DNA from: Diatrype stigma
Taxonomy: Eukaryota > Ascomycota > Sordariomycetes > Xylariales > Diatrypaceae
DNA: 64,000 bases
Assembly (NCBI GenBank): GCA_022225965.2
Contig: JAKJXP020000043.1
Coordinates: 124,001 to 188,000 of the forward strand
Direction: 5' to 3'
Made by a program: the position numbers and the translations under genes. This document shows, one piece after another, positions 1-11,874 of this stretch. Position 1 is the first letter of the stretch; each line of letters starts with the position of its first letter. Below the pieces are notes generated by a model. The model saw nothing but the letters and a program-made list of their open reading frames with translations. It was not told the origin of the DNA and made no database searches.

Positions 1-2428
1 TAAATACCGGTAGAAATAACAGATTGACCCGGTAGAAATAAACGTTTCGGATTATATTGGGGCAAGTAGCGGTTTTGGGCTCCACAGGAGGTAGGATAGA
101 CAAACCGAGCTAAGTCCCAAGGTTGGCTAACCACCTGGGCATCAGTGGGGCTACGGAGCTAAACGGACCCCCGGGCCCCCACTAAGCGGGCGCCGACAAG
201 CGCAGCAAATCAGCGCCAGGAGAGTTACAGGCGAGGCGAACCATCATTCAGCCATTCTTCCCCGCAAAGCGGCGTTCTAACCCCTGTATTAAATCATTAA
301 GGTCTTACGTAGTTACTTCAACTTAGGTAGCTAAGTTCACGGAATGTGCGCGAACCTCAACCTTGTCCGTTGTGTACTAATAATCTGAAGCTATCTACTC
401 GATTATTTCTCTGCTCTGGGCTGCCGACCACTTACGTATCTATGTAGATAACAACCGACAATCAAGGCATGGCTAGATGCCTCCGCCACGGCCGATGGTG
501 GGATTTGCATGTTGGTTCCATTGCAAGCAGCAAAGTTGCAGCCTACCTCAGTCACGCTTTCTGCCTTGCTCTTGCCTTGCTCTTGCCTTGCTCTTGCCTT
601 GTCCGCCTGTAGCTGCCTTGCTACAATGCTATCTACTGTAGGTACTAGTACCTAGGTAGTAGGTAGACATATCACCAGGCTGCAGCCAGGGCACCTTCCA
701 TAACAACCTATGTTACATTATTACAGTTCTACTTCGGTAAAGAGAGGGCCTAAAGGATCCCTATTGTTCTCAAACTACCTACCTAGGTACCCATGTTGGT
801 ACATTCTTGTCATGATACCTATAATGCCACTACAAATAATACCTATTGTCTATTGCCAAAGTCAATATCTACAGAAAGTTGGTCAGCTTGGACCAATCAT
901 GCAGCAACCGGTAACACTGGTAGCTGTGCTATCTGTACCCGCAACCTACAGGTACCAGTAGGTAACCTCAAGCTTGAAGCCTGACATCTGGATGTATGTA
1001 TATACAGGCTGTGGTACCCAGGCACCTGCATGTCCCCGGGTATGGATTTCTTCAGCTCTTGCCTTGGGTGTAGTAGTTCGGTAGTACGTACAACCCCATC
1101 AAACCCGTGAACCCCTTAAGCCTTCATGTTTTCCCTCAGAGTCAGAGGATAGTTCCTACATGGTATATTGGCCTCCTCACATACTTCTGAGGCATAGACG
1201 CACGCCAAGTACACATCTACTCACCTCCCAAGGTATTCGCCTACCTGTGTGCATATCATGTAAACTCAGACATCGATTATCAGTTCCTATGGCTACAGCA
1301 GGATGTAGCTGTACAGATTCAGGTTTTACAAAGATAGGCACTTCAGACAAGGCTGTCGTACAACAAGGTACCCAGGTATCAAGTATACGGCCTTGACCTA
1401 TAAAATTGCTACGTGTAGTAACTTCTTCGTTTGCTAATGTCTCTTTATTTTTGACTTCAGGCTAGACTACCTTGACTTCTCTCCACGTGGCCCCAAAGCA
1501 CTACACGGATAGCCTACAGTTACAGCTACAGCTACAGCTACGGCCACGGCTACGGCTACAGCTACAACTACGGTATCATACGTGTTGGTACATTACAACC
1601 TAACTTTCCTATCAACCCAGATGTTGGCATAGGCCCGGCTCCAGTCACTTATCTCGGTAGAGCATCCAGGGCTGCCAGGCTAGGAATCACCATCTAGTAA
1701 ACACCATCACCCAATACTCACGCTATCATCCACGTCTCCGGAGCATAAGAAACCCGAGGTAGATCAGAGAATATCTCCTCAGTTGAAAGTGATTCTCTTC
1801 CAGTAGCTCTGAGGTAAGTATGCCAGTCAGTTTCCGGTCCTGATACATCTAGCTAACAAGCCCAGTATCGGATCATTCTACGTTTTTAGAGACCACCCAG
1901 CTAGGTATCTATCCAAGGTACATACCTAGGTACCTCAACTAAGTGCTCATCTACGCCTCGGAAACCAGGCTGCTAGGTCTATACATCACCTTAGTAACCA
2001 GTCTATTCCCTCGTCAGTTCAACCCTATTCCACACTTCATTTCCCTCTACCCATCAGGTTCTAGTCATCAAGTAGACTGTCCCTGTCTCGCAGCTTTCTA
2101 GGCAAATTATATTCACTGGGATATACTTGAAGGGATACTTCGCTTTGGCGATCCTCAGAGCACAGGCGGATCCGTGACCTCATACACACCCGATCTTTCG
2201 TTACTCAAATTGACCATCAGCTGTTAGGCAAAACATCAGTAGCCGCCTTCGAGGACACCCCGCCCTTTCCAGGCCCGTCAGGCCGCCAGTTTTCCCAGGC
2301 GACGCCTTCATTTCAGCATCCCCGTGTTCCAACTGCGGTCGACTTCCGGTAGGACTTGAACACCAAAGCCATTCTCCAAAATAGGAGGGTGGGGCCATCC
2401 CTTATCGTTCTTCCCCTATTTCACCATC
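1..2428. other. Gene-free left flank with simple repeats
   Basis: I see no credible coding gene here; open frames are under 85 codons and lack family features. The stretch holds an 11-bp tandem repeat (unit GCCTTGCTCTT, about 3.5 copies, 562-601), a CTACAG/CTACGG hexamer run at about 1512-1572, and several copies of the palindromic word CCTAGGTA (651, 782, 1925). The last few hundred bases should include the promoter and 5' leader of the PARP-E2 gene, but I cannot identify a specific element. Confidence 0.6.
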
Positions 2429-5400
2429 ATGGCGCCCTCATCACGTGCCAGACTTCAGGCAGACCTGGCATCAGCCGCTGAAAAGGACATACCCAATGTT
2501 CATAGCATTCGCAAGAGAGATGACGGCTTCGTATTTACCTTTCACCACCAACACCTCCAGCCACCACATCATGTTGAAATCCATGTTACACCACAGGATG
2601 ACACATTCCTGGTTTACACAGATGCTAGTAATATTCCAACAAACGTTACCGACGTTCTCGGAGCATCAATGGAGAAGTCTTCTGGCTTGAAAGTGCCGGC
2701 AATGCTTGACGACCTGTCTCGTAGACTTCGAGCCGCTCTGGAGGGTACTTCGGCAGAAGATAAGGACACTGCCATGACGGACGTTGATGATTCGGATTTC
2801 GATGCAGACGACGATGGGGACGACGACTACGACAACGACAGTGATGCCGACGACGATTTCGAGTACGGAGAAGACAACGATCTGTTCGGCATCCCAGACG
2901 ATCGAGCTACAGGGGCCACTCGAATACCGAAACCTATACCTTCCTCAACCCTCCGACGAATTCGCCAAGATTTGCGTGCTACGCGTGAATCAGGTTTCAA
3001 AGTTGGAATCGTCAGCGGGTTCCATCAGAATGCAGAGCAAAGCATCATTTCTATATCGGTCCGCGTTGATAAGTTAGGCCTATCTGACGAGACACGGCAT
3101 GCCTGGAACCTCGAAGCCTCTAACTTCATCGCTCTTCTAATTCGGTTCGACGGTGGCCTTTACACCACCCTCGAAGAGGCTATAGAACTTCGAGCCGCCC
3201 AGTCCAACCTCGAATTTCGCCTCAGAAAATGCTCGCAATATAAGCCAACACTGCGTCAGGCAACGCTGGCCTTCTCTTCACAAAACCCGAAGACAGGGGT
3301 GATCTCTGCTCCATTTGACGGAGAGGACCCTACCGGTGGTGAGCTTTCGCTTCTCAGCATTGGAACCTCGGTTGACATGTTCATGGACAAGGACTTTATC
3401 TCTATGCTCAAATTGCGAAAGACATACGGCATATCCTGGGATGCGGCCAAAAGATATCTCTCAATACTGGAGAAGGAAGCCATGCCGCCTTCCTCTGAGG
3501 ATATCCTCCCACAGCTTAGGCCGCGTGATAAAACCGACAAGGTATCCGACAAAGTCCCTAGGTTCCTCGCCGAAAATGAAGACGACAGCGGCATGCCCCT
3601 GCCTCTTATCGCAACGAAGTTCGCAATGCGGTATCTGGTACAATGTGCTGACTACTGCATGATCTGCCACCAGAAAGTAGAGGGCAACTTCGAGGCTTTG
3701 AAACCATACGTATGTGGCGATTCTCTATGCCTTTTCCAATACATGGCCCTAGGATTTGGTCCTAGCATTGATATTGAGATCATAAATCAACCCCGAGTTG
3801 TTGATCTTCTAGTCAGCTTCTGCTTTGCCCCCCTGCGAACTTATATTATCGGGAAAACAACCGGACTACGTGAGTTTCCCACTGGACTCAGCTTACCTGT
3901 CCCAAACATCCGCACTACCTGCGTTCCAGACGAGACGGAACCTGGCAGGTGGGTGCCATCAGGCGCCATAGACAGCAGCGTGTTGATAGACCCTATCAAA
4001 ATAGCATTCGACTGGGATACCTCTACGGCTATCATAGAATCGGCTACGGATTCTGAAAGGCTGAGAGAAGGGCAATGGGTAGTGGTTGCTACCTCTGTGA
4101 CCATGGCGGGTGCCGTAGGCATCGCTAGAAGTACAATTTCTGGCTTTGTTGAAATCCGGAACGGCATCCTACATTATGCCAATATTCTTACGGTATCTGG
4201 TCGGGCAATCAAACTACGGGTTGCTGCACGACACCCGATTCCAATGACCCAACGGATAGACGAGGGAGCTATGAAAAGCCTCTATCGGTCTTCTGAAAGC
4301 CATATGGTGCTGTTCAATCAGAATCTAGACGACCTTCCCAACGACCAGAAAGCATTTTCCATGTCCCTACTACTTTCAGCTCTTCCAAGTGTGCCAGATA
4401 TGAGAGAGTTTCTGTTGGACAACCCTGGCCGACAACTGAGTACCTGGGGCAAAATAGTACCGGCCTCGATGGGACTACTGAGATGGATCGTGGCTTCCAA
4501 CCGATCCTACATCGTACAAATAGACGAGCCCACGGAAGAGGAACAGGACGACGACGGAAAGGTGACGACTCGTGAACAGGAAAGGATTGCTGGTGTAGAC
4601 GGATGGGTGCAATTTAGATTCGCGCAGGGTTCGCCCGAAAAAGAGGCACTTTTCCAGCAAGCTCTAGAGGGAATTCAGAAGCCACAGCGCACCCTCCTCG
4701 CCTGGCACGGCAGCGATCTTACTAACTGGCATAGCATCATTCGACAAGGTCTAAATTATTCTGTCGTCTTACATGGCAGAGCCTATGGGGATGGCGTCTA
4801 CTTCAGCAGGCAATTCGAAACCAGCATGGGTTATAGCAATGTAGCCATAAGTATCTCCGCTTCGCTTTGGCCTAAATCTGAATTGAAGATAGATGCTGCC
4901 ATGGGGTTAGCGGAGCTTGTAAACCGACCCGAGGAATTCCGGAGCAGTAACCCCTACTTCGTAGTTCAACATTGTCACTGGATCCAATGTCGATACCTGT
5001 TCGTCAGATGTTCCCGAGCATCCCTACCCACGGGCGAACCGGTAGCTGCAGGTCCGCGGGATACCGCCGAGTGGTTGAGATCGAATTCGACACAGGATGA
5101 ATTCGTTCAAGATCCACACTATGTCACTAAAGGCCCTGGAGGAAAACAGCTATTCGTTCCAAAGATCGCAATCCCCTCTGCATCTCGGAACAAGAGACAG
5201 CTTCCGAACCTATCTTCCAAGCATGACGCCCAAGGACACACAGGCGATACTGGTGATGAAGATGACACAGACGCTGATTTCCTTTATCCCGATGATGATG
5301 AGCAAACAACACCGACGGCTACCCCTCGTGCAAATAGCCCTAAGCCAGGTGCCATCGTGAACTTCCCCCCGTCTCCTGCTCTACCTGAGCCAAGGACAGA

Positions 5401-6031
5401 CTTTCACCCAGGGACACTGGATCTTAGCACTCTCCCTCGGCTCAACCCTCCCACTTACGCAACCGACTTGGCTCAGAGGTCGATTGGCAGGGAACTGAAG
5501 AAACTTCAACAGGTCCAGTCATCGACGCCAATACAGGAACTCGGTTGGTATATCGATTTTGACAGCATCAGCAACATGTTCCAATGGATCGTGGAGCTTC
5601 ATTCGTTCGAGCTGAGCCTCCCGCTCGGGCAAGACATGAAAATGGCTGGCGTTGGAAGTATCGTGCTTGAGATCCGCTTTGGACGCGACTTCCCGATGTC
5701 GCCGCCGTTCGTCCGCGTGATCCGCCCCCGATTCCTCCCCTTCTTGAACGGAGGAGGTGGCCACGTTACAGCGGGCGGAGCTATGTGCATGGAACTCCTC
5801 ACCACCACCGGCTGGTCCCCAGCCAACAGTCTTGAGGCTGTGCTGGTGCAGGTGCGCTTGGCCATGTGCAGCGTGGACCCCAGACCAGCCCGGCTGTACC
5901 AAAGCGCCCCGGGACATCACACCGCGCATGACTATGGCGTGGGCGAGGCGTTCGACGCTTACGCTCGTGCCGCGCATACCCACGGCTGGCAGATCCCTAA
6001 GGACCAGCAGGAGATGAGAGGTTCCTCGTAG
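2429..6031 (+). CDS. PARP catalytic domain fused to E2-like (UBC) domain
   Basis: A single-exon, 1200-residue protein that joins an ADP-ribosyltransferase domain to a ubiquitin-conjugating fold. Residues about 113-158 form a long Asp-rich tract. The PARP catalytic core lies around 725-880: H760 sits in WHGSDLTNWHS and Y791 in GDGVYFS, the NAD-binding His and Tyr. The wording is closest to the PARP6/8 clade, whose members are mono-ADP-ribosyltransferases. A UBC domain occupies about 1030-1170, with the candidate catalytic Cys at 1120 in GGAMCMELLTTTGWSP, as in UBE2Q-type E2s. Such PARP-UBC fusions are known in filamentous fungi but little studied. Likely role (inference): linking ADP-ribosylation and ubiquitylation on one polypeptide. 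The start is the first ATG of the frame, in a good context with G at +4. Both active-site sets look intact and there is no frameshift. Confidence 0.88.
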   Translation: MAPSSRARLQADLASAAEKDIPNVHSIRKRDDGFVFTFHHQHLQPPHHVEIHVTPQDDTFLVYTDASNIPTNVTDVLGASMEKSSGLKVPAMLDDLSRRLRAALEGTSAEDKDTAMTDVDDSDFDADDDGDDDYDNDSDADDDFEYGEDNDLFGIPDDRATGATRIPKPIPSSTLRRIRQDLRATRESGFKVGIVSGFHQNAEQSIISISVRVDKLGLSDETRHAWNLEASNFIALLIRFDGGLYTTLEEAIELRAAQSNLEFRLRKCSQYKPTLRQATLAFSSQNPKTGVISAPFDGEDPTGGELSLLSIGTSVDMFMDKDFISMLKLRKTYGISWDAAKRYLSILEKEAMPPSSEDILPQLRPRDKTDKVSDKVPRFLAENEDDSGMPLPLIATKFAMRYLVQCADYCMICHQKVEGNFEALKPYVCGDSLCLFQYMALGFGPSIDIEIINQPRVVDLLVSFCFAPLRTYIIGKTTGLREFPTGLSLPVPNIRTTCVPDETEPGRWVPSGAIDSSVLIDPIKIAFDWDTSTAIIESATDSERLREGQWVVVATSVTMAGAVGIARSTISGFVEIRNGILHYANILTVSGRAIKLRVAARHPIPMTQRIDEGAMKSLYRSSESHMVLFNQNLDDLPNDQKAFSMSLLLSALPSVPDMREFLLDNPGRQLSTWGKIVPASMGLLRWIVASNRSYIVQIDEPTEEEQDDDGKVTTREQERIAGVDGWVQFRFAQGSPEKEALFQQALEGIQKPQRTLLAWHGSDLTNWHSIIRQGLNYSVVLHGRAYGDGVYFSRQFETSMGYSNVAISISASLWPKSELKIDAAMGLAELVNRPEEFRSSNPYFVVQHCHWIQCRYLFVRCSRASLPTGEPVAAGPRDTAEWLRSNSTQDEFVQDPHYVTKGPGGKQLFVPKIAIPSASRNKRQLPNLSSKHDAQGHTGDTGDEDDTDADFLYPDDDEQTTPTATPRANSPKPGAIVNFPPSPALPEPRTDFHPGTLDLSTLPRLNPPTYATDLAQRSIGRELKKLQQVQSSTPIQELGWYIDFDSISNMFQWIVELHSFELSLPLGQDMKMAGVGSIVLEIRFGRDFPMSPPFVRVIRPRFLPFLNGGGGHVTAGGAMCMELLTTTGWSPANSLEAVLVQVRLAMCSVDPRPARLYQSAPGHHTAHDYGVGEAFDAYARAAHTHGWQIPKDQQEMRGSS

Positions 6032-7060
6032 AACTTTGTAGTGGACAACAGAGGAACGAGACACGGTACTATACCGATGAACTAGTCGATACGCTCGATT
6101 TGCAGCAGTGCAATCTTTGCAGAGCAGAGCGCTTCGATGGTGCTTTTTTCTCGAGCTTTGGGGGAAGCCCACCCTATATTGCATTTTGTATTTCCCGGTT
6201 TTCTCAGGGGAACGCTTGCTGCTTGGTGATGAATTGGTGAACCGTGCTGGGCTTAATCTGAAGTGGCAACCAGGCACGGGAGCACGAGCTTGCATACATA
6301 GAATAGTACAGTATTGCGCATTACAGCTAGTCGATTGGAGCTTTGAAGAAGAGAGGTTTTGCGGTCTAGGAGGTCATACTGTCCATTTCTCTCTATCGGA
6401 GAGTAGAAGTTGGGGTTGATTATGATGCTGATGATGATTGAGATGCGACACTATTGGCGAGACCACTGAAGCACCCGGCATAACGACATGTTTTCCGCAT
6501 GCCGCCATGGTGGCGGAGGATGGTCGACAAAGAGAGTGACTAGCTATACAAGAGTAGGTACATAGCTGCAATGGAACCTCCGAGCTTGAGGTTTATATCT
6601 ATATTGCTTTGCTTGATCGCGCTGTGTGCTGTGGTCTGTCCAGTCTAGTGGAATCATTCGCTTATATTCGGCTTACTGTGGTTTGTAGCTGATATTGAAC
6701 CATACATGTCTTGGATGCCTTGTCGCCTTCCTAATAGTAAAGTTTTAGGCAGTTGAAGAAAGCAAGGGGGAGCAGGGGGCCTAGATGCAGGGGACTTTGC
6801 CCCTTTATAGCCCCACTTTGCCCGCTGTTAGGCGAACCGTCCTAGTGAACTCCTTACTTTGGACCGCTAACGTATAAGCCAGAACACCTAAAGCTCCCTT
6901 GTTATAAATCGAGGAAAAGTCAAGTCGTAGCCTGTCCCAGGTCACAATCACATTAAGCCACCTCAGGTAACACAAACAGCCGACCCGGCACTGGTATTAA
7001 GTCAGATTATGGTAAAGTTGCAATGTGGTTTGAAATGAGCCATGCATTAGATTAAATATT
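6032..7060. other. Intergenic, no gene seen
   Basis: This is the 3' flank of the PARP-E2 gene. I see no supported coding region. GC content is ordinary until about 7040, where the sequence turns abruptly AT-rich at the edge of the RIP-affected element. Confidence 0.6.
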
Positions 7061-7160
7061 AAATTAATCTACGGATTTAAAAGGGTTTTATACCGTAACC
7101 TGCCATTTATAATAATAACAATTAATAATTCGATTAACTTTATAACCGCGCCGCCGCTTT
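7061..7160 (+). repeat. Split direct repeat A1 (left end of element)
   Basis: About 100 bp that align without gaps to 12155-12254. The differences are transitions, as expected for independently RIP-mutated copies. Similarity to A2 stops on the left at about 7061 and fades on the right near 7160. This marks the left end of the element. Confidence 0.75.
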
Positions 7161-8336
7161 TATTTCGAATTTTAATTCGAAACCTTTATAAATATTTCTT
7201 AAATTCGATTTATTAATTAATTATTATTTATTTATAAATTTCGATATAATAAATCTTAACGATATTTTTATATTTATTCTTATTATTTAAAACGCGTTTT
7301 TAAAAATTATCGCCGCGAATACCGAAAAACGCGTAATGCGGTTTTTATTAAAAGCGTTGGCGGCTTTTAATATAATATTGGAAACCGATACCGTCGATTT
7401 TTTGCCGCCGGCCGTGAGGTTTATAAAAAAATCACGCGTAAATACGGCTGGCGAATTCTTCGAATTCGTTCTTTCGGCCAAAAAGCTCGATTTTCGCGAA
7501 TGCCGGTTTAAAGCATATAAGGTCGAACTGGAAAAATAAAAGCTGCAAAATAAGGTAATCCGCCGGCATTACGAAAAAAAAACCTAAAAGCGCGGTTCGG
7601 ATTTAAATAACGAAATTAATAAATATCTTAATATTATAATAAATACCGCGAATATATTTCCGAATATAAAAATACGTTACGTAATAAATAAATAAATTAT
7701 ATTATACGGTTAACGGCTTATTAAGGCCATGCCGGATTTGTTTACGTATTACTTAACAGAAAAACCTTAAAGGTACTAAACCTGCCGCCATTTTAAATCC
7801 TTTCGATTCCATATTAAGTGATATTCCGATGTTATTTTTCGATTTGTTATAAATATCGTCGTTTGGCGTTTTCCGCTTTTGGCTTAATAAGGCCTTATTT
7901 GTTCAAGATGTATTATTTTATTTTGACGTACGGTATAAACGCGCTTGGCTCGAAATGGCCCATAAGTCGGCGCAATGCCGGAGCAATATTGTTAAGTCGT
8001 TTTTTTTTAGCGCATTTTGTTCCGCCGTTTACGGGATTAAACGAATGTCGGTCGTCGACCGGTCGGTTATTTATAAGCGCTACCGGTTAGCGCGTTCGAA
8101 CCGTTGTCGTACGGTATACGGAGGTTTTAATTTTGCGTTATAAGATTTAAAAAAACGCCTTATTTCGGAAGGGCTTTTTAGTAATCCTGGTCGTCGTTTT
8201 ACTTAATCCCGATCGAATTGCTATCGGATCGATGACGTAGCGGTACGTCGTTTTTTTTTTTTACTAAAGGCTTATTAAGGTGCGGCAAATCGCGATTACT
8301 TAAGCTATTAAGTATAGCAATTACGGATAAACTTAC

Positions 8337-8419
8337 GGTCGCAATAGGATTCGAACCTATTTAACGGCGCTTCGTCGACTTATGCTATGCCAGGCTCTTA
8401 ATTATTAAGCCATGCGGTC
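8337..8419 (-). pseudogene. tRNA-like sequence inside the RIP block
   Basis: On the minus strand an 83-nt stretch carries a perfect B box (GGTTCGAATCC; T stem ATAGG/CCTAT fully paired) and an A-box-like TGGCTTAATAATT. The D stem pairs, and the acceptor stem pairs at 5 of 7 positions (8413-8419 with 8337-8343). The length would suit a class II tRNA with a long variable arm. The anticodon arm does not pair well and U33 is absent, so I cannot assign an anticodon. The likely origin is a tRNA gene, or a tRNA-derived insertion, damaged by RIP with its surroundings. Confidence 0.45.
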
Positions 8420-9689
8420 ATACGTTACGTAATATAAATATTTGAATTTAAATTTAAGCCTTTAAATTTAATTAAATTCCGAATTAATGTTTATTCGAAA
8501 ACGTAAAATGAAATTTCGAATATTCGTATCGTTAATTCCAAATTTCGATTCGTTTTTAATATCGGAAAAATCCCTTATTACAGTTCCGATTTATATATTT
8601 TTTTAATACTTTATTCGATATATAAAAATTTACGTCCGCCTTTTTTTAATGCATTTAAACGTATAAATAAACATAATACGTTTTATCGAATATATAACGA
8701 AATATAAATGAGTTTACCGAATAAAGTATATATTTATATACGTAATGGTTTATATAATTTCCGTAATAAACCTCGATTATAACGCGGCAAAATGAAAAAA
8801 CGAAAAGCCGGATTAAATTAACGAATTCTTCCTTTTTAGCGCTTTTAAAATATATAACGAAAACGTTTCGGCGTTACCTAAAATCCGAAAAACTTTTTAA
8901 GGAAATACTTGCCGTAATTAAAATAAAAGCGATTACGTTCGAAAGGCCTTCGGTAATAAATACGAAAGGCCTTATAAATGCCTTAATTATAACGGAAATT
9001 ATAAAATAACGGAATGTAATAACAAATTCGAATAAAATTCGAATATTATTACGTCCGGCTTTAATAATTCGCTCGTAATATCGAAAAATCCGGAAATAAT
9101 TCAGCTATTCGTTCGGATACGTAACTTTTTTCCGGCCAAACCGGATATTAATACATTCTTTTCTTTCGAAACCTTTTTTATAAGCAAGGGTTTTTTTCGG
9201 GACTTTTCGTTTTTCTTAATTGCCGAAAAATAAAGGGCCGCTTTTAGGCGTTATTTCGGAAAACTTTTTATTTTAATCGACGACATATTTATATACGGCG
9301 CTTAATTCGGTTATACGTAATAATCCTTACCGATAATTTCCGAAAATTTCGCAATAACTTACGAAAATCCGGCGATAATTTAATAATAATTCAAAAGCGA
9401 CTTTATATTTAGCTGCGTCGTTTTTATTTCGTTTTTTTTGCCGTTTAATTTCGTTTTTTTTTTTCGTTCGGCCTCGTATTAAAACCGAACGGGAAATAAC
9501 GTAAAATATATTATTTCTTTTACTTTTCGAAAAACTCGATTAACGATTAAATTCCGAAAATAAGGGCCATATTTAAATGTATTATAATCGAAAACGTTTT
9601 CGATTTCGTATGTCGTTTCGGTAAAAGGTTTTTTTTCGTTAAAAGAAACCTTAAAAATGCGTTTCGCATAATGCCCGTAATAATATCGT

Positions 9690-10740
9690 AACGTCGGTTA
9701 TTTAATTTCGAATAACGCGAAAGGTTTTATTATAAGAATTGCCTTTTATTCGGCTTTTATACGGCCCCGTATTTATTTAATTTATTCGCAAAAGCTTTTT
9801 ATTAAATGTTTTTCGTATTATTTATTAAAATATTAATCGCTTATTATTTCGACGACTTTATTTTCGTATTCTTTTCCGAAGAAATTGCGATTTTATTATA
9901 TTTTTTTATAATAAACTAATCGCCGTATTAAGAATTTTTCCGAATCCCAAAAAAGATAGCTAAAGCATAATTTTCGAAATTCTCGAAATCGAAATCGATA
10001 TAACGTCGATAAACGTCCGTTTATTGGAACGAAAACTTACGAAAGCCAATAAATTAATTGCCGATATTTTTATCGTAAATATTTTTTCCGGTCGTTAAAC
10101 CGAACGGATTATCGGTTTTTTAAGTTTTTACGTAACGGTAATGCTTTTAGGCAAGCCTTTTTTATACGAAATTTAAGGCTTTTTCGTTTTTATACGTAAT
10201 TTACGTTTATATTATTCGTTTAATAGCGGCGTTATAAAGGATTTACGATAATAAAGGAATTCCTTTCGGAATTTTAATGGCATTTATTTATTAATAAATT
10301 CGAATCGAATAGTTTTTTATTTATTTACGGATTTTTCGAAATCCGCGTTTAAAAGCTTTTAATATTACGAAAATCCAATTTAAAAAAATTAATATACGAA
10401 TTTATTTATTCCGATTATTTAAGCCTTTTATTGTTTATTCGGTAAAAACGAATTATAATTTTTAATTAATATTTTCGAATTAATTACAATTTAAAAAGCT
10501 TTTTTATTATTCGGCTTAATTTAAATATACGATACGATTATCGTATATATTAATAATATAACGGCTTAATACGGCTTATTTAATTTTAAAATAAAGGTAA
10601 TCTTTTTCGATAAACGCTTTTTATAACGTTTTCGTCCGTTCGGCGGAATTCGATATTAATCTTATAACGATACGCATATTATCGGCCGAAAATATATTTG
10701 CAAATGCGTTTTTTCGACGAAACTAATAGTTAATTATTAA
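9690..10740 (+). pseudogene. Reverse transcriptase-RNase H relic, DIRS type
   Basis: Ruined coding sequence of the element. One frame (9690-9900) keeps the order of a DIRS-type RT: an LLG..W-like start, an LPFG-like LLFGFYTAPY (from 9743), FNLFAKAF, then the catalytic YFDD box at 9845-9856. A second frame continues with an FEILEIEIDI stretch (9973) and an IGFLSF stretch (10111), matching the FLGIEID and LIGFLSF blocks that typify DIRS-like RTs and are unlike Gypsy/Copia or LINE RTs. The RNase H part ends with FSTK at about 10711, equivalent to the WISTK...LAD segment. Many TAA/TAG codons stand where Trp or Gln would be expected, as RIP would produce. The frame change between 9900 and 9973 implies an indel as well. 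Confidence 0.75.
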
Positions 10741-11049
10741 TTTATATTTTAATTAATAAACGCTTATAGCATTAAGTTTCCGAATAATTTCGTAATACAA
10801 ATATCGCGAATTTTTCTTAACGAAAATTACGTAAGGTTATTTTAAACCGGATTCGTTCCGAATATTCGAAAAACTTATAATATAATAATACGTTTATATG
10901 AATTATAATACCGACGATACGCATTTATATCGTAATCGGTAATAATAATTATTTTTTCGAAATAAATATTTAATTAAATCTTTAATCGAATATAAAACCG
11001 ATTCCGAGGCCTTATAATAAAAAAATATCTAGTATTTATACGTTTAATA

Positions 11050-11780
11050 TACGTCGATATAAATTACGATATAATAATTTTCGAAAACGTATATATAAAA
11101 CGCTTAATATAAAAAGCGAAATATTTATTTCCATATAAACCGATACGAATCGAAAAAAAAAATATTTTTAAAATTACGTTTTAACGATTCGTTAATTCCG
11201 AAGCGATAACGAATAAAAATTCCGTAAATACATTTACGATTAACGCCGTTTTTATAATAATATAAACGGATTTCCTTTATTTAAGCGAAATTACATATAT
11301 TAAAACCGACGCCGGCAATTCGATTCGATATAAATACGAAAAGCTTTTTTTATTTTACGTTATTCTTTTTGAATGAAAAAATTATTTCCGGTTATTTTTC
11401 CGATTTAATAAAACGAATCGAAATAAAAACGGAATAACCTTAATAATAAAAATTATAAGCGATATTATATATTTTTATTTCTATATAACCAAATAGTTAC
11501 GATAAAATTCGAATTCCGAATATAATTTAAGCCGATAATTTTTATTCCGTTTACGAAGCGGCGTTTTTATTCGTAAATGCGTTTTCGTTGCATTTCGGAT
11601 TCGCTTAATACGGATCGGAATTTCTTTTAATACGTATTCGAATTATAATTTTCGCCGGAAAGCCGCATAATACGTTTTCGATTTCGGCATAAACGAAAAA
11701 AACATTAAATTATTAAATAAATAATTTTTCGATATCGTATATCGATATTATAAAACGTTTTTAATAAGCTTTTTATATTT
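11050..11780 (+). pseudogene. Tyrosine recombinase relic
   Basis: One reading frame of about 240 codons, broken only by RIP-type stops, has the order of a fungal DIRS/Ngaro recombinase. It contains IKRL, then PYKPIRIEKK (11131), then TDFLYLSEITY (11266), matching the FLR.GE.TY box with Arg and Gly mutated. Next is YNFRRKAA (11644), matching the HSFRRGAA box that carries the catalytic His-x-x-Arg, with His replaced by Asn as seen here. Last is YRYYKT (11740), the position of the tyrosine nucleophile. It lies downstream of the RT-RNase H relic on the same strand, as in Ngaro-like elements. It is the main evidence that the element used a tyrosine recombinase rather than a DDE integrase. Confidence 0.75.
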
Positions 11781-11874
11781 ATAACGTTATTTCGTACGTA
11801 AATAATTAAAAACGAATTAATAATTTTTTTTTATTCGAAAAAAAAATAATAAGTAAAATAAATTAAATTACTTT

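Noticed and set aside
5519..6295. 258-codon minus-strand frame opposite the PARP-E2 gene
   Set aside because: It is a shadow of the conserved UBC-coding region on the other strand.
7818..8143. Short + strand open frames in the AT-rich block
   Set aside because: They arise from RIP-altered sequence and show no family motif.
8337..8419. Functional tRNA gene
   Set aside because: The acceptor stem has two mismatches, the anticodon arm does not pair and U33 is missing.
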